The notes beneath the pieces are model-generated. The model worked only from the letters and a program-made list of their open reading frames with translations. It was not told the DNA's origin and ran no database searches. Both the position numbers and the translations under genes were made by a program. A DNA stretch of 64,000 nucleotides from Ruegeria halocynthiae (lineage in GTDB: Bacteria > Pseudomonadota > Alphaproteobacteria > Rhodobacterales > Rhodobacteraceae), in assembly GCF_900106805.1 (NCBI RefSeq), contig NZ_FNNP01000001.1:806001-870000 (forward strand), given 5' to 3'. This document shows, in pieces, positions 51,336 through 60,350 of the stretch. Positions within the stretch are counted from its first letter, which is position 1, and each line of letters opens with the position of its first letter.

Positions 51336-51818
51336 CCGCTCGCGCAGTGCAGTATTGACGCGGGGCGTGACGAAATTCGACACGTCCCCGTTCAATCTGG
51401 CAATTTCCTTAACCAGTTTCGAGGCAATGGCCTGATGCCGCGCTTCAGCCATCAGGAATACCGTCTCAATCGAGTCGTCCAATGCACGGTTCATGCCAAC
51501 CATCTGAAACTCGTATTCGAAATCCGCAACCGCGCGCAGACCCCGCACGATGATCTGTGCGCCCACGTCTCGTGCGCAATCGATCAGCAGGTTTTCAAAC
51601 GGGTGCGCCACGATTTCTGTGCCGGTCTGTGCGGTAAGATGTGCACATTCGGCTTCGATCATCGCGACACGTTCTTCCAAAGAAAACAACGGGCCCTTGT
51701 CGCGGTTGATCGCAACGCCGATGACGAGTTTATCTACCAGTGCGGCCGCACGGCGGATGATGTCGATGTGACCCAATGTGATGGGGTCAAAAGTTCCGGG
51801 ATATAATCCAACCCTCAT
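51327..51818 (-). CDS. coaD: Phosphopantetheine adenylyltransferase
   Basis: The enzyme makes dephospho-CoA in CoA synthesis. The N-terminal YPGTFDPITLGHIDIIRRAA holds the HxGH-type motif (TLGHID), and RGLRAVADFEYEFQM and EARHQAIASKLVKEIARL are conserved. The ATG at 51818 follows GGAGAG and gives 163 residues. It is convergent with the second gap gene, and the two overlap by 9 bases. Confidence 0.96.
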   Translation of the reverse strand: MRVGLYPGTFDPITLGHIDIIRRAAALVDKLVIGVAINRDKGPLFSLEERVAMIEAECAHLTAQTGTEIVAHPFENLLIDCARDVGAQIIVRGLRAVADFEYEFQMVGMNRALDDSIETVFLMAEARHQAIASKLVKEIARLNGDVSNFVTPRVNTALRERLG

Positions 51819-51900
51819 AGGGCTCTCCAGCGCAACATTATTTCCGCGCAAGCAAACATAACTTTGCCGCAGGTGCAAGAGGCTGAAACAGCCCCTGCAA

Positions 51901-52338
51901 TCAATGGCCCATGATCATGCCTTCTAGCGCGTCTTTTTCCATTGCAAGTTCGGATAGTTGCGCCTTTACCGCATCGCCGAGCGTTACAATCCCGACCAGT
52001 TTTCCGTCTTCCAGAACAGGCATGTGGCGAAACCGGCCTTCGGTCATTTGCGACAGGATAGATTCTACCGAATCCTGCTGGCTGGCCGTCACAAGCTGCT
52101 TTGTCATGTAGCTGCTAACGGGTTTATCCAGGCAGCCGCTACCGCTGGCGGCTAATTCGCGCACAATGTCACGCTCGGACAAAATGCCCGAAGCTGTCAG
52201 CCCCCCATCTTCGGAAATGACGACAGTACCAATCCGCTTTTCCGCAAGAATTTTAGCGGCCTGAGAGACAGTCGCCGTTGGTTCGACCGTCTCCACACCA
52301 CCGCTGCCCTTGGACTTGAGAATGGCCTGTACAAGCAT
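51901..52338 (-). CDS. CBS domain-containing protein
   Basis: This 145-residue cytosolic protein consists of two CBS motifs: TVSQAAKILAEKRIGTVVIS (about 25-75) and SVESILSQMTEGRFRHMPVL (about 90-140). CBS pairs bind adenine nucleotides and act as energy sensors, usually fused to enzymes or channels. Here they stand alone. The ATG at 52338 has GGAGG at good spacing. It lies 82 bp upstream of coaD and may share its transcript. Confidence 0.9.
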   Translation of the reverse strand: MLVQAILKSKGSGGVETVEPTATVSQAAKILAEKRIGTVVISEDGGLTASGILSERDIVRELAASGSGCLDKPVSSYMTKQLVTASQQDSVESILSQMTEGRFRHMPVLEDGKLVGIVTLGDAVKAQLSELAMEKDALEGMIMGH

Positions 52339-52398
52339 TAGCAAAACCTCCGGAATAACGTACTGTTTTACAAAAGGTTGCCGGAATGTCTGAAGGTG

Positions 52399-53301
52399 TC
52401 AAGGTGAAGCTTCGGCCTCAAGCCGCGCTACTTCGTCTCGTAGGCCACGGGTCAGGGCCTCGGCAAAGCGGTTCAGGCGTTCGTTGCGTTGATCGCCCTG
52501 ATGACGAACCAGATAGAATCCCCGGGTCAAACTCACCTGATCCGTCAGTATTTTTTGCAATCCCGGATGGAATGGCAATGTAAAGTCGTGCGCGACACAA
52601 ACCCCCATGCCTTGCGATACTTGCCGCAACTGTACCGAGACCGAATTTGATGCAAGCGCGACACGCTCAACCCCAATATCGCTGAGGTAATCCAACTCTC
52701 GATCAAAGATCATATCAGGAATATAGCCGATCATCCGGTGCCCTCTTAGGTCGTCGACGGCCCGGATTGCAGCGTTGCGACTTAGGTAGTCTCTTGTCGC
52801 AACCATATGCAGACGATAGTCCGTTATTTTTTGAACCAAGAGTTGCCCCGCGGTTGGGGCGCTGACGGTAACCGCCATATCAGCTTCCCGCCGGGACAGG
52901 TTGATGACGCGAGGCAGAGCCAATATCTGAATGTCGAGATCGGGGTTTTCATCGCTGATCTTGGCGCAGACCTGGGGTAAAAGGTAGTTGGCGCTTCCGT
53001 CGGGCGCACCAATTCGAATTTGACCGCTCAGTGACTTGGCAGAGCCCGACATGACCCCGGTCGCCGCACGCATCGCCTCTTCGGCTTGCAACCCATGTTC
53101 CATCAGCCGCTGCCCCGCAGTGGTCAGAACATAGCCTTGTTGCGATTTAGTGAACAACACAGCGTCCAGGGCGGTTTCCAAACGCGCGATCCTGCGCCCA
53201 ACGGTCGCCGGATCGATCTTAAGCACCCGACCTGCCGCCGAAAGGCTTTCATCGCGTGCGACGGCCAAAAAAACCCGCAAATCGTCCCAATTCGGCGTCA
53301 T
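52399..53301 (-). CDS. LysR family transcriptional regulator next to mmsA
   Basis: The winged helix (residues 5-63: LRVFLAVARDESLSAAGRVL and IDPATVGRRIARLETALDA) and the effector domain are typical of LysR regulators. It diverges from mmsA, so it probably controls valine or methylmalonate semialdehyde catabolism. The length of 300 residues is normal. A palindrome lies in the short divergent region. Confidence 0.9.
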   Translation of the reverse strand: MTPNWDDLRVFLAVARDESLSAAGRVLKIDPATVGRRIARLETALDAVLFTKSQQGYVLTTAGQRLMEHGLQAEEAMRAATGVMSGSAKSLSGQIRIGAPDGSANYLLPQVCAKISDENPDLDIQILALPRVINLSRREADMAVTVSAPTAGQLLVQKITDYRLHMVATRDYLSRNAAIRAVDDLRGHRMIGYIPDMIFDRELDYLSDIGVERVALASNSVSVQLRQVSQGMGVCVAHDFTLPFHPGLQKILTDQVSLTRGFYLVRHQGDQRNERLNRFAEALTRGLRDEVARLEAEASP

Positions 53302-53310
53302 ATCCTATCC

Positions 53311-53326
53311 TTTGCATTTTTGCAAA
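53311..53326. promoter_or_regulatory. TTTGCA-N4-TGCAAA palindrome upstream of mmsA
   Basis: TTTGCA (53311-53316) and TGCAAA (53321-53326) form a perfect inverted repeat around TTTT. It lies 9 bp from the lysR start and 80 bp before mmsA. It could be the LysR-type site controlling both genes; no T-N11-A pattern was examined further. Confidence 0.45.
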
Positions 53327-53405
53327 ACTGATTTGAAATATTGCCTCTGTTCAGTTGATTTTCGCAAGCCTATTCTATCCGCAACTTAATCCGGAGGAAT
53401 TTGCT

Positions 53406-54905
53406 ATGCAGAACCTGACCCATTTCATCAACGGCGAACATGTCGCCGGAAATTCTGGGCGCTTTGACGATATATTCAATCCCGCAACAGGCGAAGTGCA
53501 GTACCAGTGCCCAATGGCAAGCGTTGCCGAAACCACCGCTGCGATCGAAGACGCCGCGGCGGCTCAGGTCGCATGGGGCGCGACCAACCCGCAAAAGCGC
53601 GCTCGCGTCATGATGGCGATGGTCGGCCTGATGAACCGCGATATGGAAAAGCTGGCCGAAGCGCTCAGCCGGGAGCATGGCAAAACCATCCCCGATGCCA
53701 AGGGTGATCTGCAGCGTGGTCTGGAGGTCATAGAATACTGCATCGGCGCGCCTCAGATGCTGAAAGGTGAGTTTACAGACAGTGCAGGCCCGGGCATCGA
53801 CATGTATTCGATGCGCCAGCCGCTGGGTGTCGTCGCTTCGATCATGCCGTTCAACTTCCCTGCGATGATGCCTTTGTGGCACGTAGGTCCTGCACTGGCC
53901 TGCGGCAACGCAGTGGTTCTTAAACCGTCGGAACGCGACCCTTCTGTTCCGTTGATGCTCGCTGAACTGTTTGTGGAAGCCGGCCTGCCGAAAGGCGTGT
54001 TCCAAGTGGTCAACGGCGACAAAGAGGCCGTGGACACTCTGCTGGACAGTGAAATCATTCAAGGTGTCTCGTTCGTCGGTTCAACCCCGATCGCGCAGTA
54101 CATCTATGCTCGCGCAACCGCGAACGGCAAACGGGCACAGTGCTTTGGCGGCGCCAAGAACCACATGATCATCATGCCTGATGCCGATCTAGATCAAGCA
54201 GCCGACGCATTGGTCGGTGCTGGTTTCGGTGCGGCTGGCGAACGTTGCATGGCGATTTCGGTTGCTGTGCCTGTGGGTGAGGAAACCGCAGATGCTCTGA
54301 TCGAAAAACTGATCCCGCGTGTAGAAAAGCTGAAAGTTGGCCCCTATACAGCGGGCGACGATGTGGACATGGGGCCAGTGGTCACCGCCGCTGCAAAAGA
54401 GCGTATCCTCGGCCTGATCAACTCGGGCGTTGAGCAAGGTGCAAAGCTGGTGATCGACAACCGCGATTTCAGCCTGCAGGGCTATGAGGACGGCTTCTTT
54501 GTCGGTCCCCACCTGTTCGACAATGTTACGCCTGATATGGACATCTACAAGCAAGAGATCTTTGGGCCGGTCCTGTCGACCGTACGCGCTGGTTCTTACG
54601 ATGAAGCGCTGAAACTGGCGATGGATCACGAATACGGAAACGGAACGGCGATCTTCACCCGTGATGGTGACACCGCGCGTGACTTTGCCAGCCGGATCAA
54701 CATCGGCATGGTCGGCATCAACGTTCCGATCCCGGTTCCGCTGGCCTATCACACCTTCGGCGGCTGGAAGAAATCGATGTTCGGCGATTTGAACCAGCAC
54801 GGTCCGGATAGCTTCAAATTCTACACGCGCACCAAGACAGTCACTTCGCGCTGGCCGTCAGGCATCAAGGAAGGTGGCGAGTTCAACTTCAAGGCGATGG
54901 ACTGA
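53406..54905 (+). CDS. mmsA: CoA-acylating methylmalonate-semialdehyde dehydrogenase
   Basis: This NAD-dependent aldehyde dehydrogenase family enzyme converts methylmalonate semialdehyde to propionyl-CoA at the end of valine breakdown. The catalytic cysteine is in GAAGERCMAISVAVPV, and the family-specific IMPFNFPAMMPLWHVGPAL and SSMFG-type ending (KKSMFGDLNQHG) are present. The ATG at 53406 has a strong GGAGG site. The 499-residue length is normal. A symmetrical terminator follows. The other valine genes are 5.4 kb downstream. Confidence 0.95.
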   Translation: MQNLTHFINGEHVAGNSGRFDDIFNPATGEVQYQCPMASVAETTAAIEDAAAAQVAWGATNPQKRARVMMAMVGLMNRDMEKLAEALSREHGKTIPDAKGDLQRGLEVIEYCIGAPQMLKGEFTDSAGPGIDMYSMRQPLGVVASIMPFNFPAMMPLWHVGPALACGNAVVLKPSERDPSVPLMLAELFVEAGLPKGVFQVVNGDKEAVDTLLDSEIIQGVSFVGSTPIAQYIYARATANGKRAQCFGGAKNHMIIMPDADLDQAADALVGAGFGAAGERCMAISVAVPVGEETADALIEKLIPRVEKLKVGPYTAGDDVDMGPVVTAAAKERILGLINSGVEQGAKLVIDNRDFSLQGYEDGFFVGPHLFDNVTPDMDIYKQEIFGPVLSTVRAGSYDEALKLAMDHEYGNGTAIFTRDGDTARDFASRINIGMVGINVPIPVPLAYHTFGGWKKSMFGDLNQHGPDSFKFYTRTKTVTSRWPSGIKEGGEFNFKAMD

Positions 54906-54926
54906 TCTCAGACTAGGCACCAATGC

Positions 54927-54955
54927 AAAAGGCCGCCCATCTCGGGCGGCCTTTT
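54927..54955. terminator. Terminator after mmsA, bidirectional
   Basis: AAAAGGCCGCCC (54927-54938), an ATCTC loop and GGGCGGCCTTTT (54944-54955) form a perfect 12-bp stem. It serves mmsA and the convergent EF-hand gene. Confidence 0.9.
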
Positions 54956-54973
54956 CAATCTTAATGTCAGGCA

Positions 54974-55759
54974 TCAGTTCTCAAGGAACTCTTGCAGTGT
55001 GATTTTTCCGTCGAAATTCGTGTCGGCTTCGGCCATGAACACCCGTAGTTCGCGATCAGTCAAGCAAGCTTTGGCGATACCGTTAATCTTGCCGTTTTCT
55101 GACATGTTCAAGCACTTGGGTGACAGCGGTTCATCCATCTCCGGATCTGGAAATTCGACCAATTCTTGCACTTCGAATGCGATCAGTTCGTCCGGCGAAA
55201 CGACGCCGTTCTCATCATTATCAATCTCAAGAAACTCGGCAGCGCGCTCGGCCAGGAAAAATGTCTCAAACTCTGCATACTCAACAAAACCATTCGAGTC
55301 TGCGTCCGCCCGCTGTATTTCATTGGCAGCAACAGCCTCGGCCGTGCAGGTCTGAGATTTCAATCCGCAATCTTCCGGGGCAAATTCAATCCCTTCCTGA
55401 TTTAGAAAATGATGAAGCTCGGCTTCGGAAATCAGTTTGTCACCATTATGGTCAAGCTCGGAAAAGATAACGCGCGCGGACGGCGTCGCCTGAGCGGGCG
55501 ATTGTGCCGATCCCCAATAAAGTCCGGCCAATAGCAGGACCGGTAAAACATAAAGAGCTTTCGCCCCCAGGTTTCCAAAACTACGTCTTTGCATGATTTG
55601 ATCTCCTACTGAATCTGGAAATGGATCCTCCAGCTCGCGGTCGATCACATCACGCACGAATGCACTCATTGTTGATCCGCGCTGCTCGCTCAGATCAGCC
55701 AATTTGCTTTTCAATTCGTAAGATACGCGAATTTCTAAGGTTTCTGACTTTTTAGTCAT
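54974..55759 (-). CDS. Ribbon-helix-helix / membrane helix / EF-hand protein
   Basis: This 261-residue protein has an unusual domain order. Residues about 7-44 (ETLEIRVSYELKSKLADLSE through AFVRDVIDRELED) match a ribbon-helix-helix DNA-binding fold. A single membrane helix follows (about 67-83), with basic residues before it, which puts the N-terminus in the cytoplasm. The periplasmic part has four canonical EF-hand loops: D103-E114, D152-E163, D180-E191 and D246-E257. Four cysteines (131, 138, 216, 232) could form disulfides. It looks like a one-component membrane regulator that reads calcium outside and binds DNA inside. The divergent L,D-transpeptidase gene is the likely target. I know of no described example. 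Confidence 0.75.
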   Translation of the reverse strand: MTKKSETLEIRVSYELKSKLADLSEQRGSTMSAFVRDVIDRELEDPFPDSVGDQIMQRRSFGNLGAKALYVLPVLLLAGLYWGSAQSPAQATPSARVIFSELDHNGDKLISEAELHHFLNQEGIEFAPEDCGLKSQTCTAEAVAANEIQRADADSNGFVEYAEFETFFLAERAAEFLEIDNDENGVVSPDELIAFEVQELVEFPDPEMDEPLSPKCLNMSENGKINGIAKACLTDRELRVFMAEADTNFDGKITLQEFLEN

Positions 55760-55798
55760 TTTTTTGCGAACTCCATACGGCTGGGGCCTGCCTCAACT

Positions 55799-55943
55799 AG
55801 TGGGATCAAAATTGCGCCTTTAATAGATTAAGCCGTGTCCGGCCAACAGGAAAAACATGTCGGGACAAGCGCATTTTCTCCTACCAGACATCCCGCAATC
55901 CACCCAAAAGTGGGATCATCACATAATTTTTAGATGATCCACC
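55799..55943. promoter_or_regulatory. Repeats in the divergent region of the EF-hand and L,D-transpeptidase genes
   Basis: AGTGGGATCA occurs at 55799-55808 and again at 55909-55918. The second copy is part of an inverted repeat: GGATCATC (55913-55920) and GATGATCC (55933-55940), with a 12-bp A/T-rich spacer. It is well placed as the operator of the ribbon-helix-helix protein controlling both divergent genes. Confidence 0.5.
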
Positions 55944-56007
55944 TAGCTCTGAGCGTCAGTAATCCCTAAGTTCAGCAAAACTCCAATTTGTCTTTCAGGA
56001 GGCCTTC

Positions 56008-56607
56008 GTGTCCAGTTCCCGCATCAATCGCCGTACCGCCCTGTTGGGCGTTGCGTCCTTAATGGCCACGCCTCAGCTGTTGCGCGCGCAAAGCAGTGAT
56101 GCCTTCCCGCAAGATGAAGAGGCGATCAGCACGCAGTTGCCTGTGCGCCGTAACGTATCCTCGTTCTCGCAGCAGAAGTGGCAGGATCATTTTGACGAAC
56201 TGGGCGTTGGCTGCCTGCTGGCCGACATCACCAGCCGCGCGGTCCATTATTGGGGTCCAGATGGGACCTACAAACTCTATCCAAGTTCGGTTCCGATGAG
56301 CGAGGAGCTAACGAAGCGCGGCTATACCAAAGTTACGCGCAAAACGGAAAACCCAAGCTGGACGCCAACAGCATCAATGCGCGAACGCGATCCATCGCTG
56401 CCTGTTCGAATGGATGGGGGCGAGCCCGGAAACCCGTTAGGTACCCGCGCCATGTATCTTGGCTGGCCAGCCTATCTGGTTCACGGCACCCATGATACGC
56501 GTAAGATCGGGCGGCAAAGTTCGTCTGGTTGCATCGGTCTTTACAATCAGCATGTCGAAGAGCTGTATCCGCTTGTTCAGGTCGGCACTCAGGTACGTCT
56601 ATTGTAA
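56008..56607 (+). CDS. Tat-exported L,D-transpeptidase (YkuD)
   Basis: This periplasmic enzyme makes 3-3 crosslinks in peptidoglycan or attaches proteins to it. A twin-arginine signal is at the start (SRINRRTALLG, R8 and R9), with cleavage after about residue 27. The YkuD catalytic block has His in YLVHGTHDTR (H159/H162) and the nucleophile C175 in RQSSSGCIGLYNQH. It starts with GTG after a strong AGGAGG site. It diverges from the EF-hand regulator candidate and is followed by a terminator. Confidence 0.9.
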   Translation: MSSSRINRRTALLGVASLMATPQLLRAQSSDAFPQDEEAISTQLPVRRNVSSFSQQKWQDHFDELGVGCLLADITSRAVHYWGPDGTYKLYPSSVPMSEELTKRGYTKVTRKTENPSWTPTASMRERDPSLPVRMDGGEPGNPLGTRAMYLGWPAYLVHGTHDTRKIGRQSSSGCIGLYNQHVEELYPLVQVGTQVRLL

Positions 56608-56627
56608 GCGTCTCGCTGCTCAATTCA

Positions 56628-56658
56628 AAAAGCCCCGGCCATCAGGACCGGGGCTTTT
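56628..56658. terminator. Terminator after the L,D-transpeptidase gene
   Basis: AAAAGCCCCGG (56628-56638) and CCGGGGCTTTT (56648-56658) form an 11-bp stem with a 9-nt loop. A and T ends make it bidirectional for the convergent fasciclin gene. Confidence 0.88.
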
Positions 56659-56678
56659 CATTTGGGTAAGTGGTAGTT

Positions 56679-57155
56679 TTAGTCAGGAATGATCACTTCA
56701 TCTACAACGTGAATGACACCGTTGCTGGCTTCTATATCAGCCTGCACAACGTTGGCACCGTTTACTTTCACACCATTTTTCGCGTTCACATTCAAACGAT
56801 CGCCTTGGACGGTCAGCACCTTCGCGCGCTTACCCGCGATGTCACCCGACATGATCTTTGCCGGCACGACGTGATAGGTCAGGATCGAAACAAGCTGGTC
56901 CTTGTTTTCGGGCAATAGCAAGGTTTCAACCGTTCCCTCGGGTAGCGCGGCAAAGGCTTCATCGGTCGGTGCAAATACCGTGAAAGGTCCATCCCCTTTC
57001 AACGTATCAACCAGACCGGCGGCCTGAACGGCGGCGACCAAGGTGTTGAACGATCCGGCAGAAACTGCTGTATCTACGATGTCTGCGGCCTGTGCCTTGA
57101 CGGGCAAAGCAAGTGCAAGTGCGGCGGCAGCGCCTATGAATGTGCGACGGAACAT
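56679..57155 (-). CDS. Fasciclin domain protein
   Basis: This is an exported 158-residue protein with a signal peptide (1-23, ending KAQAA) and one fasciclin (FAS1) domain. The H1 motif is [18 protein letters not shown] and the conserved YH is in [13 protein letters not shown], near the usual position. The C-terminal [13 protein letters not shown] is the H2 motif. FAS1 proteins act in adhesion or in the cell envelope. The Shine-Dalgarno site is GGAGAGGAG. Confidence 0.92.
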   Translation of the reverse strand: MFRRTFIGAAAALALALPVKAQAADIVDTAVSAGSFNTLVAAVQAAGLVDTLKGDGPFTVFAPTDEAFAALPEGTVETLLLPENKDQLVSILTYHVVPAKIMSGDIAGKRAKVLTVQGDRLNVNAKNGVKVNGANVVQADIEASNGVIHVVDEVIIPD

Positions 57156-57226
57156 GGCTGTTAACTCCTCTCCAGCTTGTTATGGAAAGGGGTACGGGCC
57201 TTGAGCTATTCTGGATCACACGACGC

Positions 57227-58093
57227 TCATTTTTCCTTGAGCTGAACCCATATGCTCTGCGCGCGCCCATCCTTGAGAAATGGCAATGCCTCCATTGCGT
57301 CAGGGCGGGATTGCTGCAGGTAGTAGCCGGGCCAAAGCATTGAATAGAAATCAGATTGCAGCAGGGTGTGCAGCATATATTGCTCACCCCAACCCGGACA
57401 GTCATAGAAGAACCGTTTGGGATATTCGTAAGGTAGAAAAACGTCGTGAACGTGAATGACAACGCCCGGTTTCAACGCCGGAATGATCCGGCAAAACAGA
57501 TGGGCAACATCGTTACTCATCCGCACCACATGGCTTGAATCGATGAACAGAACGTCTCCGGCCTCAAGTTGATCGAACAACGCGGGATCGACCTCTTCCA
57601 ATCTTTTCTGCTCAAACTGATCCACGACATGAGCGATATCAGCGCGCGGATACGGATCAATCGCGGTGATAGTCGTCTGCAATCCGCCATCAATGATTGC
57701 CTGCCGCGTCACACGGGTTGAATTGCCGCAGCCGACCTCGATCACCCGCTTCGGTTGGAACCGGCGGATCATCAGATATAACGCATCCGCATCCGGGCTG
57801 TCGTAATATCCATTGTTGGTTTCGTAACCAGTCTGATTACTGGCCGGATCTTTCAGAGCCGCAAGCGCATCGGCGTGGGACGCATACTCTTTAGCCAACT
57901 GAGTGATGTCAAAACCTTCCATCCCCGGCGACAAGGCATAGGCTGGGCGGGTCAGCCCCCCTGCCCGTTCGAATGCTTCCAACCGCGCCCGTTCATCCTG
58001 TTCCGTAACCTTGTCGATCAACTTCACACCCAGCTCATCAAGAGCAGCGTTGATCTGAGGGAATTTTCTGGGTTTCACGAAGCAGCTCCACAT
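57227..58093 (-). CDS. SAM-dependent methyltransferase-like protein
   Basis: This 288-residue protein has a class I methyltransferase core with motif I VIEVGCGNSTRVTRQAI, a later acidic motif (ITAIDPYP), and a DVLFIDSSHVVRMSNDVAHL segment typical of the Methyltransf_24 type. The IHVHDVFLPYEYPKRFFYD motif adds histidines that could bind metal, as in related hydroxylase-like members. The substrate is unknown. It stands between the fasciclin gene and ybdK. Confidence 0.78.
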   Translation of the reverse strand: MWSCFVKPRKFPQINAALDELGVKLIDKVTEQDERARLEAFERAGGLTRPAYALSPGMEGFDITQLAKEYASHADALAALKDPASNQTGYETNNGYYDSPDADALYLMIRRFQPKRVIEVGCGNSTRVTRQAIIDGGLQTTITAIDPYPRADIAHVVDQFEQKRLEEVDPALFDQLEAGDVLFIDSSHVVRMSNDVAHLFCRIIPALKPGVVIHVHDVFLPYEYPKRFFYDCPGWGEQYMLHTLLQSDFYSMLWPGYYLQQSRPDAMEALPFLKDGRAQSIWVQLKEK

Positions 58094-58212
58094 TGCGTTG
58101 CGCCTGATCCTTACCTTTGCACGCGGGGGCTCTGCAAGAACCGACGCGCCAAACCCTTGGCAAAAGAGGTATTTCCGTATTCACTGACCTGAATTGAACG
58201 AAGAGGACCGCC

Positions 58213-59328
58213 ATGCAGCAGGAATTCACTCTGGGCATAGAGGAAGAGTACCTACTGGTTGACCGAGACAGCCTGCAGCTTGCTCATGCTCCACCCGCAT
58301 TGATCGAAGCCTGCCAGAATGATTTCGAAGGTCAAGTCAGCCCAGAATTCCTGCAATGCCAAATTGAGGTCGGCACTCGGCCCCATACAACAATCAAATC
58401 AGCGCGCGAAGACCTGAAGCGCCTGCGATCGTGCGTTTCGGAACGCGCGGCCGAATACAATCTGTCCCCGATCGCAGTGTCTTGCCACCCGTTCGCAAAC
58501 TGGAAAGACCAGCATCATACCCGCAAAGAACGCTATGACGCTCTGCAACATGCCCTTGGTGGTGTGGCGCGTCGTATGCTGATCTGCGGGATGCATGTGC
58601 ATGTGGGGGTCGAAGATCAGGCCCTGCGTGCCGATCTGATGCCGCAACTGGCTTACTTTTTACCCCATCTGCTAGCATTGTCGACCTCCTCCCCCTACTG
58701 GAATGGCGAGGACACCGGGCTCTCCTCGTATCGGCTGACCGTGTTTGACAACCTGCCGCGGACCGGCCTGCCTCCGGTGTTTGGCAGCTGGGCGGAATAC
58801 GAACGCACCACCGGCGTGCTGGTTGAGCTTGGCGTGATCGAGGACACCTCGAAAATCTGGTGGGACCTGCGTCCGTCCCATCGGTTTCCAACGCTTGAAA
58901 CCCGTATCATGGATGTGCAGCCAAGGCTTGAACACACACTGTCTTTGGCCGCTTTGGTGCAGGCACTGACGCGGATGCTGTGCCGCCTGAAAGGACGCAA
59001 CCTGCGCTGGCGGCAATATGACAAATTTCTGATTGGTGAGAACCGCTGGCGTGCGCAACGCTATGGCGTGGGCGAAGGTCTGATCGATTTCGGCGACCGA
59101 TCGATCAAGCCTATGGCCGAATTGATCGGAGAGCTTATGGGTATGCTGGCCGAAGACACCGAGGCATTGGGCACCATGACAGAGCTCGCCCGTCTAAGGC
59201 AAATCGCCGAAGGGGGAACCTCTGCCACCCGCCAGCGTCGCATTCATGCCGAGGCCACAGCACGCGGCGAAGATCCGGGCATGGCCGTTGTGAAACATCT
59301 GATCGAGGAATTTCACGCGGACCTGTAG
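58213..59328 (+). CDS. ybdK: YbdK-type carboxylate-amine ligase
   Basis: The protein belongs to the GCS2 family of glutamate-cysteine ligase-like enzymes. The N-terminal [11 protein letters not shown] and [13 protein letters not shown] motifs are clear. The ATP-grasp-like metal site is spread over [14 protein letters not shown] and THETRIMD-type residues ([14 protein letters not shown]). YbdK has weak ligase activity in vitro and its natural substrate is uncertain. GAGGACCGCC precedes the ATG. Confidence 0.92.
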   Translation: MQQEFTLGIEEEYLLVDRDSLQLAHAPPALIEACQNDFEGQVSPEFLQCQIEVGTRPHTTIKSAREDLKRLRSCVSERAAEYNLSPIAVSCHPFANWKDQHHTRKERYDALQHALGGVARRMLICGMHVHVGVEDQALRADLMPQLAYFLPHLLALSTSSPYWNGEDTGLSSYRLTVFDNLPRTGLPPVFGSWAEYERTTGVLVELGVIEDTSKIWWDLRPSHRFPTLETRIMDVQPRLEHTLSLAALVQALTRMLCRLKGRNLRWRQYDKFLIGENRWRAQRYGVGEGLIDFGDRSIKPMAELIGELMGMLAEDTEALGTMTELARLRQIAEGGTSATRQRRIHAEATARGEDPGMAVVKHLIEEFHADL

Positions 59329-59330
59329 GT

Positions 59331-60191
59331 TCAGACCGCCGCCAAAATCTCTTTGATCCGGTCGGCAACGGGTCCGTACAGATCGCGATCTGTCCAGTAT
59401 CCGTTGTGTGACAGCGGATTCCACGACGTAAAGATCTTACCCGCATTGATCGGATTATCCTTCAACTCGCCACTTTGTTCGAGCTGTTCATAGCGCGGTG
59501 CGCTCTTTCCTAATGGAAAGCCCAAAACGTCATGCTTGTCATAATAGTTTCGCCACCAGGTAGAAAACCGCAACGCAGGCGGCAGTGCCTGGTTCGGAGC
59601 CATGATCGGGAAAATTTCATTCTCCGGATAGGCAAATAGAAAGATCGGAATATTGCAACCGAACGTCACGAACCCGGCGACCGTTTTCATGTTTTCAACA
59701 TCGGTCGGGTGAACCGGCGATCCGCCCTGCCTCAGATGCCTCTGCATGTCATAAATATAGTTTGACATGATATGCCCACCCAACGAATGTGCCAGAATTA
59801 ACACTGGTCCCTCGGGTCCGACCTGATGCTTGACGATGCCCATCACATTCTCGACTTTTTTGTGGATCGCCTCATAGATTTTGTCACCGTCATCCGGTGT
59901 TGGCCGGTAAGACGCCGCATCCGAGAGATTGCACACAACAAATTTTCGCAGCTTGTCGTAGCCGAGGTTGCGGTTGATCTTTCGCAGATAGTCTTTTTGA
60001 CGCCCCTGCAGGATTTGCGCCCAGACCACCTCGTGCCAGATCACATCGTTCATGTCCGCGCCTACCCGGCGCGAAACACGCGATTTCAGTCCTTTGGAAA
60101 ATGTTGGTGTTGTGGATGGCGGTTGACCTTGCGGATTATGCTGGCTGCCCATTCCGTGGATCACGACAACAGCGAGTTTGTGCGATGGCAT
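59331..60191 (-). CDS. Alpha/beta-hydrolase superfamily protein, lipase-like
   Basis: The 286-residue cytosolic protein has the nucleophile motif LILAHSLGGHIMSNYIYDM (HSxGG) after a VVVIHGMGSQHNPQG oxyanion region. A late histidine in SHNGYWTDRDLYG could complete a triad. The natural substrate is not evident. It is convergent with ybdK, with only 2 bp between the stops. Confidence 0.75.
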   Translation of the reverse strand: MPSHKLAVVVIHGMGSQHNPQGQPPSTTPTFSKGLKSRVSRRVGADMNDVIWHEVVWAQILQGRQKDYLRKINRNLGYDKLRKFVVCNLSDAASYRPTPDDGDKIYEAIHKKVENVMGIVKHQVGPEGPVLILAHSLGGHIMSNYIYDMQRHLRQGGSPVHPTDVENMKTVAGFVTFGCNIPIFLFAYPENEIFPIMAPNQALPPALRFSTWWRNYYDKHDVLGFPLGKSAPRYEQLEQSGELKDNPINAGKIFTSWNPLSHNGYWTDRDLYGPVADRIKEILAAV

Positions 60192-60350
60192 TAAAATTGC
60201 TCCTTAACTATCAAAACGTTTAATTCCGAAAGTATACTCTACCGACCCGAAATCTCCCAAATCGCAGAGTTTGCCGTCACTGAAAAAATTCTGTAAGGAT
60301 TGAAGAATAAAACACTTGTTCAATTCTACAGCCAACAGGAAAGTCACGTT

